Under the pieces are notes generated by a model that was not told the DNA's origin, did not search any database, and saw only the letters and a list, made by a program, of their open reading frames with translations. From contig JASHTN010000397.1 in the NCBI GenBank assembly GCA_030040525.1, positions 1-10,440 of the forward strand: a DNA stretch of 10,440 nucleotides, written 5' to 3'. The position numbers and the translations under genes were made by a program. This DNA is from Gammaproteobacteria bacterium. Its GTDB lineage: Bacteria > Pseudomonadota > Gammaproteobacteria > Steroidobacterales > Steroidobacteraceae. Positions within the stretch are counted from its first letter, which is position 1. Each line of letters begins with the position of its first letter. Shown here in pieces: positions 6,205-10,440 of the stretch.

Positions 6205-6990
6205 ATGCCGATGTCCATGTCCGATTCAGTCCTGGCCGCCATCATCGCGGGCACCGCGACGCTGTCCGCGTCGTTCCTGCAGTTGCGCACCGCCTCGCTG
6301 CGCGACGCTGCGCGCGGGCAGTCCGGCCCGGCGGCGCGCCGCAAGAACCGGCTGCAGCGTATCGTGCTGCTGGTGATCATCGGTGCGGCGGCCGTCTCCG
6401 GCTTCGCGCTCTCTCAGTGGCTCACCGAAGGCGAGCGCAGCGCGCAGACGGTGCTGCAGCACGAGCTGCAGGCGCGGGTGGCCGAGCTCGGCCGCACGGC
6501 CGGCGAGCTCGAGGCGACACACCAGGCTGCGCGTGCCGAGATCGAGACCGGCGTGCTACGCCGCATCGGTGCCGACGGCGTGGCGGTTACGGCGACCGTG
6601 GCCGCATGCCGGCCGCCAGCCCCAGGTACCGGCGCCGTCGCGGCTGCGGCGCTCGCCGCCGATCCGCCCAAAGCGGCCCCGGCCGATCCGGGCAAGGCGC
6701 TCGCGCCCGCGTGCAGCGAGGCCGATGCTGTGCCGGTGACGCTCTGTGCTGCGATCCCGGCCAACGCGACCGTCACCGAAGTTGCGCTCTTCAGTCGCCC
6801 GGCGGGCGTCGATACAGCCTGGAGCGCTAGCCGCTTCCTGCCGGGGCAGGAGGCGGGGCAGGCGCGCTTCGCGGACAAGTACTCGGAGAGCACAGCCGAG
6901 GGCGGTACACGTGAGGTGTGTCAGGCCTTCACGCAGTGGTCGGCCGAGCATGCCCGCGTGGTGCGCGTGCTCGTGCACTACGCTCTGTAG
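6205..6990 (+). CDS. Membrane-anchored coiled-coil protein of unknown function
   Basis: The frame is open back to 5956, but that part is Pro/Arg-rich and would overlap the receptor gene. ATGs at 6205, 6211 and 6217 are equally possible, and none has a clear ribosome binding site; 6205 gives 261 residues. Residues 8-26 form a hydrophobic helix and 53-70 a clear membrane span, with basic residues between (28-52), so that loop probably faces the cytoplasm. Residues 73-120 are a Glu/Ala/Arg-rich likely coiled coil. An Ala/Pro linker (135-168) leads to a C-terminal domain (170-261) with Cys170, Cys181 and Cys239 and strand-like segments (V-T-E-V-A-L-F-S, V-V-R-V-L-V-H-Y). The last part would lie in the periplasm. 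I recognise no family. It stands alone between a terminator-like hairpin and the riboflavin promoter. Confidence 0.65.
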   Translation: MPMSMSDSVLAAIIAGTATLSASFLQLRTASLRDAARGQSGPAARRKNRLQRIVLLVIIGAAAVSGFALSQWLTEGERSAQTVLQHELQARVAELGRTAGELEATHQAARAEIETGVLRRIGADGVAVTATVAACRPPAPGTGAVAAAALAADPPKAAPADPGKALAPACSEADAVPVTLCAAIPANATVTEVALFSRPAGVDTAWSASRFLPGQEAGQARFADKYSESTAEGGTREVCQAFTQWSAEHARVVRVLVHYAL

Positions 6991-7046
6991 CCCGACGCGC
7001 GGCGACCTGCTCCGGGCGGCTGCACGGTGGCGCCCCGACGCTCGGG

Positions 7047-7052
7047 TATACT
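7047..7052 (+). promoter_or_regulatory. -10 box of the ribBX operon promoter
   Basis: TATACT, five of six matches to the sigma-70 -10 consensus, lies 32 bases before the ribBX ATG and supports that start over the in-frame GTG at 7027. The -35 region (about 7024-7029, ACGGTG) is poor. The leader would be only about 25 bases, too short for an FMN riboswitch, and none is seen upstream. Confidence 0.4.
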
Positions 7053-7083
7053 GATCGGCCGCACTACCGCTGACGCGCGCCGT

Positions 7084-8253
7084 ATGTCCAAAGTCCTGAC
7101 CCTGCACGGCAAGGCCGCTCCCCCAGACATGCCGCTCAGCTCCATCGACGAGCTGCTCGCCGAGCTGCGCGCCGGACGCATGGTCGTCGTGGTGGACGAC
7201 GAGGATCGGGAGAACGAGGGCGATCTGATCATGGCGGCCGAGCGCGCCACGCCCGAGGCGGTCGCCTTCATGATCCGCCACACGAGCGGGATCATCTGCG
7301 TGCCGATGGAGGAGCGGCGACTCGCGCTGCTGGAGCTGCCGCAGATGGTGCCGCTCAACAGCGAATCGCAGCGCACCGCGTTTGCCGTGTCCGTGGACCT
7401 GGTGCGCGGCACCACCACGGGCGTGTCTTCGGCGGACCGCGCCGCAACGATCCGCGGGCTCGCCCGCGCCGATGCCGCTCCGCAGGACTTCGCCCGGCCC
7501 GGGCACATCTTCCCGCTGCGCGCGCGCGGCGGCGGCGTGCTGGTACGCGCCGGCCACACCGAAGCTGCGGTCGACCTGTGCCGGCTCGCGGGGCTGACAG
7601 CGGTCGGGGTGCTGTGCGAGATCATGAACGACGACGGCACCATGGCGCGCCGCCCGCAGCTGCAGGAGTTTGCGCGGCGGCACGCGCTCAAGATCGGCAC
7701 GATCGCCGATCTCATCCGCCACCGCCTGCGCACCGAGCGCTCGGTCGAGCGGCTGTCCGACCAGAGCGTGCAGACCGATCTCGGCGAGTTCCGGCTGTAC
7801 GCCTATCAGGACCTGGTCACGCTCGAAGTGCACCTGGCGCTCGCCCGCGGGCGGCTCGACGGTCCGGAGCCTCCGCTGGTGCGCGTGCACGTCGTCGACA
7901 CGCTGCGCGACCTGTTGGGAGTGCGTGGCGCGGCGCGTACCTGGACACTGCGCGCGGCGCTGCAGCGCATCGCGCAGGAGGGCAGCGGCGTGGTCGTCGT
8001 GCTGCGTCAGGCGGAATCCGCCACCGAGCTCAGCGAGGCGCTGCGCGGGTCCGCCGCCACCGGCACGCCGGCGGCGGCGCCGGCAGCGGCAGCTCGCGCC
8101 GAGGGCGCGGTGCTGCGCACCTTCGGCGTGGGCGCGCAGATCCTCAAGGACCTGGGCGTGCGGCGCATGCGGGTGCTGTCGGCGCCGAAGCAGATGCACG
8201 GCATCTCGGCGTTCGACCTGGAGATCGAGGGTTACGTCGGGGACCAGGGGTGA
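7084..8253 (+). CDS. ribBX: RibBX: 3,4-dihydroxy-2-butanone 4-phosphate synthase with degenerate GTP cyclohydrolase II domain
   Basis: The N-terminal half (16-212) converts ribulose 5-phosphate to the four-carbon precursor of lumazine. Its key motifs are present: D38-D-E-D-R-E-N-E-G-D47, R65-H-T-S-G-I, T111-T-G-V-S, R138-P-G-H-I-F-P, R155-A-G-H-T-E-A and C178-E-I-M-N-D-D-G-T. The C-terminal half (226-389) is a GTP cyclohydrolase II relative that has lost its chemistry. Aligned without gaps to E. coli RibA from memory, the three zinc Cys become Asp272, Ala283 and Arg285. The R-Q-E-G-R-N-I-G-L segment is replaced from Ala310 on, and an Ala/Pro linker (322-340) fills the middle. The end, F-G-V-G-A-Q-I-L-K-D-L-G-V (347-359), is still recognisable. 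This is the pattern of the described RibBX variant. A separate ribA should exist elsewhere in the genome. The stop overlaps the ribH start. Confidence 0.9.
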   Translation: MSKVLTLHGKAAPPDMPLSSIDELLAELRAGRMVVVVDDEDRENEGDLIMAAERATPEAVAFMIRHTSGIICVPMEERRLALLELPQMVPLNSESQRTAFAVSVDLVRGTTTGVSSADRAATIRGLARADAAPQDFARPGHIFPLRARGGGVLVRAGHTEAAVDLCRLAGLTAVGVLCEIMNDDGTMARRPQLQEFARRHALKIGTIADLIRHRLRTERSVERLSDQSVQTDLGEFRLYAYQDLVTLEVHLALARGRLDGPEPPLVRVHVVDTLRDLLGVRGAARTWTLRAALQRIAQEGSGVVVVLRQAESATELSEALRGSAATGTPAAAPAAAARAEGAVLRTFGVGAQILKDLGVRRMRVLSAPKQMHGISAFDLEIEGYVGDQG

Positions 8254-8720
8254 CCGGAGCGACGGTGATCGAGGCCGAGCCGAGCGCGCGCGGTCGCAGG
8301 ATCGCGATCGTCGCGGCGCGCTTCAACGACCTGGTGGTCTCGAGCCTGCTCAAGGGCGCGACCCGCGCCTGGCTCGAGCGCGGCGGCGCGCCGGCCGATC
8401 TGGCGATCGTGCGCGTGCCCGGCGCCTTCGAGCTGCCGCTGGCGGCGCGCAAGCTCGCCAGCAGCGGCCGCTTCGATGCGGTCGTGGCGCTCGGCTGCGT
8501 GATTCGCGGCGATACACCGCACTTCGAGTACGTGGCCGGCGAGTGCGCGCGGGGACTGCAGCTCGCGAGCCTCGAGAGCGGCGTGCCGGTCGCCTTCGGC
8601 GTGCTCACGGTCGAGACGCTCGAGCAGGCGCTCGAGCGTGCCGCGAGCGGCCCCGGCAACAAGGGCGGCGAAGCGATGGAGAGCGCGCTGGAGATGGCCG
8701 GCGTGCTGGCGCGGCTGTGA
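8250..8720 (+). CDS. ribH: 6,7-dimethyl-8-ribityllumazine synthase
   Basis: RibH condenses 3,4-dihydroxy-2-butanone 4-phosphate, made by the gene just upstream, with 5-amino-6-ribitylaminouracil to form lumazine, the penultimate step to riboflavin. It has 156 residues, a normal length. Family motifs in order are A-R-F25-N26 (ribityl-side binding), P57-G-A-F-E-L-P, A80-L-G-C-V-I-R-G-D-T-P-H91 with the catalytic His, F116-G-V-L-T-V-E-T-L-E-Q-A, and G136-N-K-G-G-E-A. GTG 8250 overlaps the ribBX stop (GTGA), so translation is probably coupled. No ATG lies nearby. The protein normally assembles into pentamers or 60-mers; nothing in the sequence decides which. Confidence 0.96.
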   Translation: MTGATVIEAEPSARGRRIAIVAARFNDLVVSSLLKGATRAWLERGGAPADLAIVRVPGAFELPLAARKLASSGRFDAVVALGCVIRGDTPHFEYVAGECARGLQLASLESGVPVAFGVLTVETLEQALERAASGPGNKGGEAMESALEMAGVLARL

Positions 8721-9169
8721 AGGCGCCGGCGGGTGCGGCAGGGGTGCGGCGGCACAGCGGCGCGCGCAGCGTGGCGCGCAAGCTCGCGCTGCAGGCGCTG
8801 TACCGCTGGCAGCTGAACGAAGGCCCCTGGCAGGACCTGGTGGCTGAGTTCGGCGACGCCGACGACATGGCGCGCGCCGACGCCGCTTACTTCCGCGCGC
8901 TCGTCGAAGGAGTGTGGCGGGCGCGGGCCGAGCTCGACGCGCGGCTCGCGACCTTCGCCGATCGGGCGCCGCAGCAGCTCGATCCGATCGAGCACGCAGC
9001 GCTGCTCATCGGCCTGTACGAGCTCGGCTACCTTGCGGAAGTGCCGTACCGCGTGGCGATCAACGAGGCGGTAAGCCTCGCGCGGCGCTTCGGCGCGACC
9101 GACGGCCACAAGTTCGTCAACGCGGTGCTGGATCGCGCCGCGCGCGTGCTGCGGCCGGACGAGCACTGA
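8717..9169 (+). CDS. nusB: Transcription antitermination factor NusB
   Basis: NusB pairs with NusE (ribosomal protein S10) on boxA RNA and supports rRNA transcription antitermination. The all-helical 150-residue protein shows A-R-K-L-A-L-Q-A-L-Y-R-W-Q (20-32), the N-terminal Arg-rich boxA-binding region. It ends with V-A-I-N-E-A-V-S-L-A-R-R-F-G (113-126) and H131-K-F-V-N-A-V-L-D-R, both typical of the family. The GTG start at 8717 overlaps the ribH stop as GTGA, a second 4-base overlap in a row. The first 17 residues are a somewhat long basic, Gly/Ala-rich extension before the conserved part; no better start is visible. Linkage of ribH, nusB and thiL is common in gammaproteobacteria. Confidence 0.95.
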   Translation: MKAPAGAAGVRRHSGARSVARKLALQALYRWQLNEGPWQDLVAEFGDADDMARADAAYFRALVEGVWRARAELDARLATFADRAPQQLDPIEHAALLIGLYELGYLAEVPYRVAINEAVSLARRFGATDGHKFVNAVLDRAARVLRPDEH

Positions 9170-9188
9170 CCGAGGCGGGGTGCGGCCC

Positions 9189-10154
9189 ATGCCGCTGTCG
9201 GAATCCGCACTCATCGAGCGCTATTTCCGCGGCCTGGGCGCGCAGCGCACCGACGTGCCGCTCGGCATCGGCGACGACGCGGCGCTGCTCGAGTGCCCGC
9301 CGGACGCGCAGCTGGTCGCCACCACCGACACGCTGGTGGCCGGCGTGCATTTCCCGCCCGCCACCGCGCCGGCGGCCATCGGCCACCGGGCGCTCGCGGT
9401 AAACCTGAGCGACCTGGCGGCGATGGGCGCGCGGCCCGCCTGGGCGCTGCTCGCTCTGACGCTGCCGCAGGCTGATGAGGACTGGCTCGCGGAGTTTGCC
9501 GCAGGACTCGCGCGCCTGGCGCGCGCGCACAACGTGGCGCTGGTCGGCGGCGACACCACGCGCGGGCCGCTCACCGTGACGCTGCAGCTGCTCGGCTGCG
9601 TGCCGCAGGGCGCGGCGCTGACGCGCGCCGGCGGCCGTGCCGGCGATGAGCTGTACGTGTCCGGCACACCGGGGGACGCCGGCGCCGGACTCGCCCTGCT
9701 CGAGGGCCGCCTGACGGCGCCGGCTGCAGCGGCTGCCTACCTGCGTGAGCGCTTTCTCGCGCCGTCGCCGCGCGTGGCGCTCGGCGAGCGGCTGCGCGGC
9801 TATGCGAGCGCCTGCATCGACGTGTCCGACGGGCTGCTCGGCGATGCCGGCAAGCTCGCGCAGGCAAGCGGCAGCGCACTGACGCTCGAATTCGAGTCGC
9901 TGCCGGTCTCCGAGCCGCTCGAGCAGGCGCTCGGAGCCGAAGCCGCGCGCGAGCTGGCGCTCACTGCCGGCGACGACTACGAGCTGTGCTTCAGCGTGCC
10001 CGCGCTCGAGAGCGCGCGGCTGATGCGCGAGCTGCCGCCGCAGCACTGGAACTACCGCCGCATCGGCGCGCTGCGCGCCGGCGCGGGCGTCGCCGTGACG
10101 CGCGGCGGTACTGTGATGGAGTTCTCGCATTCCGGCTATCAGCACTTCAGCTGA
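9189..10154 (+). CDS. thiL: Thiamine-monophosphate kinase
   Basis: ThiL phosphorylates thiamine monophosphate with ATP to give thiamine diphosphate, the active cofactor. I preferred ATG 9189, with GGCGGGG (9174-9180) 8 bases upstream, over GTG 9180; the difference is three residues. At 321 residues it is normal length. Motifs of the AIR-synthase/ThiL fold are G26-I-G-D-D-A-A, T45-T-D-T-L-V-A-G-V-H-F, N72-L-S-D-L-A-A-M-G-A, G120-D-T-T-R-G, D211-V-S-D-G-L-L-G-D and G261-D-D-Y-E-L-C-F. These carry the metal-binding Asp residues. The C-terminus G-Y-Q-H-F is also typical. It lies 19 bases after nusB with no terminator between, so it is probably the last gene of the ribBX operon. Confidence 0.95.
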   Translation: MPLSESALIERYFRGLGAQRTDVPLGIGDDAALLECPPDAQLVATTDTLVAGVHFPPATAPAAIGHRALAVNLSDLAAMGARPAWALLALTLPQADEDWLAEFAAGLARLARAHNVALVGGDTTRGPLTVTLQLLGCVPQGAALTRAGGRAGDELYVSGTPGDAGAGLALLEGRLTAPAAAAAYLRERFLAPSPRVALGERLRGYASACIDVSDGLLGDAGKLAQASGSALTLEFESLPVSEPLEQALGAEAARELALTAGDDYELCFSVPALESARLMRELPPQHWNYRRIGALRAGAGVAVTRGGTVMEFSHSGYQHFS

Positions 10155-10160
10155 GACGCA

Positions 10161-10180
10161 CCGCGCGCACTGCGCAGCGG
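10161..10180. other. GC-rich hairpin after thiL
   Basis: CCGCGCGCAC followed by TGCGCAGCGG can fold into an 8-bp stem with one bulged A and a 3-base loop, seven bases after the thiL stop. No T-run follows, so it is not a standard intrinsic terminator; it could stabilise the mRNA 3' end or be chance in GC-rich sequence. Confidence 0.25.
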
Positions 10181-10267
10181 CGGCCGGGGGCGTGAGGCTT
10201 GCATCACATCGCGCCGCGGGGCGAGCCCTTATCCTGCCACTTCGCTCTGCGCCGCAGCTTGCGTCCG

Positions 10268-10440
10268 ATGTCAATACCGCTCTCAAAATCCGTGCCGCCT
10301 GCGAAGCCCGGCGGGCGCATCCCCGAAAAGATCGGCAAGTACACGGTGATCAAGGAGGTCGGCCGCGGCAGCACCGGCGTCGTTTACCTGTCGCATGACG
10401 CGTACTACGGCCGCGACGTCGCCATCAAGGTCTACAACAT
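10268..10440 (+). CDS. Serine/threonine protein kinase, 3' partial
   Basis: The ATG at 10268 opens a frame that runs to the right window edge, 57 codons long so far. After a Pro/Lys-rich leader (1-20), I-G-K-Y-T-V-I-K-E-V (22-31) leads into the Hanks-type glycine-rich loop G32-R-G-S-T-G-V-V-Y40. V51-A-I-K54-V-Y then supplies the ATP-contacting Lys. This is the N-lobe start of a eukaryotic-like Ser/Thr kinase; the catalytic loop, activation segment and any sensor domain lie outside. No strong ribosome binding site is seen upstream. Its position directly after thiL, where pgpA is often found, is unusual. Confidence 0.85.
   Translation, partial: MSIPLSKSVPPAKPGGRIPEKIGKYTVIKEVGRGSTGVVYLSHDAYYGRDVAIKVYN

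Noticed and set aside
6991..7083. FMN riboswitch before ribBX
   Set aside because: The gap is too short and shows none of the conserved RFN-element segments.
6556..8199. Long minus-strand open frame of 547 residues
   Set aside because: It lies opposite the well-supported ribBX gene and the membrane protein; its His/Arg/Ala-rich translation is what high-GC antisense frames give, and no family motif is seen.
7670..8716. Upstream extension of the nusB frame through ribBX and ribH
   Set aside because: The translation is Arg/Ala/Ser-rich without motifs; NusB homology begins only after the GTG at 8717.
10199..10235. TTGCAT and TATCCT as a promoter for the Ser/Thr kinase gene
   Set aside because: The spacer is 25 bases, far too long for sigma-70, and no alternative -35 is seen.
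9117..10286. Minus-strand open frame of 389 residues
   Set aside because: It is antisense to thiL, whose motifs are unambiguous.

Overview
The window looks like a chromosomal segment of a high-GC gammaproteobacterium-like organism. The order ribB-type gene, ribH, nusB, thiL is the familiar gammaproteobacterial arrangement, and the riboflavin gene is the RibBX variant with a degenerate C-terminal half. The right two thirds are very GC-rich: one line counted by hand at 9241-9300 has 47 G/C of 60. The left third is less so: 61-120 has 31 of 60. I cannot name a genus; an affiliation near Xanthomonadales, Nevskiales or Steroidobacterales is only a guess.

Left accessory block (1 to about 3.1 kb). 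This holds the 3' part of a TIGR02391/Ymh family gene with a HEPN-like R-x6-H motif, then a separate 215-residue protein with a HEPN-type R-H-x3-H-G motif. These are followed by a HipA-like/PI3K-fold kinase with a tightly linked small gene of unknown function. The block ends in about 260 bases without a convincing gene, which may be a relic or repeat. All genes are on the plus strand. The mix of HEPN-type proteins with a HipA-like kinase resembles a defence or toxin-antitoxin region, and it is the best candidate here for something undescribed.

Metal or nutrient transport block (about 3.1-6.1 kb). A short DUF2946-like, His/Met/Cys-containing exported protein precedes a 762-residue TonB-dependent receptor with an N-terminal carboxypeptidase-regulatory-like domain. 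An imperfect inverted repeat over a possible -10 box lies just upstream. A weak intrinsic terminator with a GNRA loop lies downstream.

Single orphan (6.2-7.0 kb). This is a two-helix membrane-anchored protein with a coiled coil, an Ala/Pro linker and a Cys-containing C-terminal domain that I do not recognise.

Housekeeping operon (7.05-10.15 kb). RibBX makes the four-carbon riboflavin precursor and RibH condenses it to lumazine. NusB is a transcription antitermination factor, and ThiL makes thiamine diphosphate. The ribBX-ribH and ribH-nusB junctions are both GTGA 4-base overlaps, so translational coupling is likely. In place of the pgpA gene that often follows thiL, the window ends in the start of a Ser/Thr protein kinase gene. 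The nrdR-ribD-ribE genes that often stand upstream are absent.
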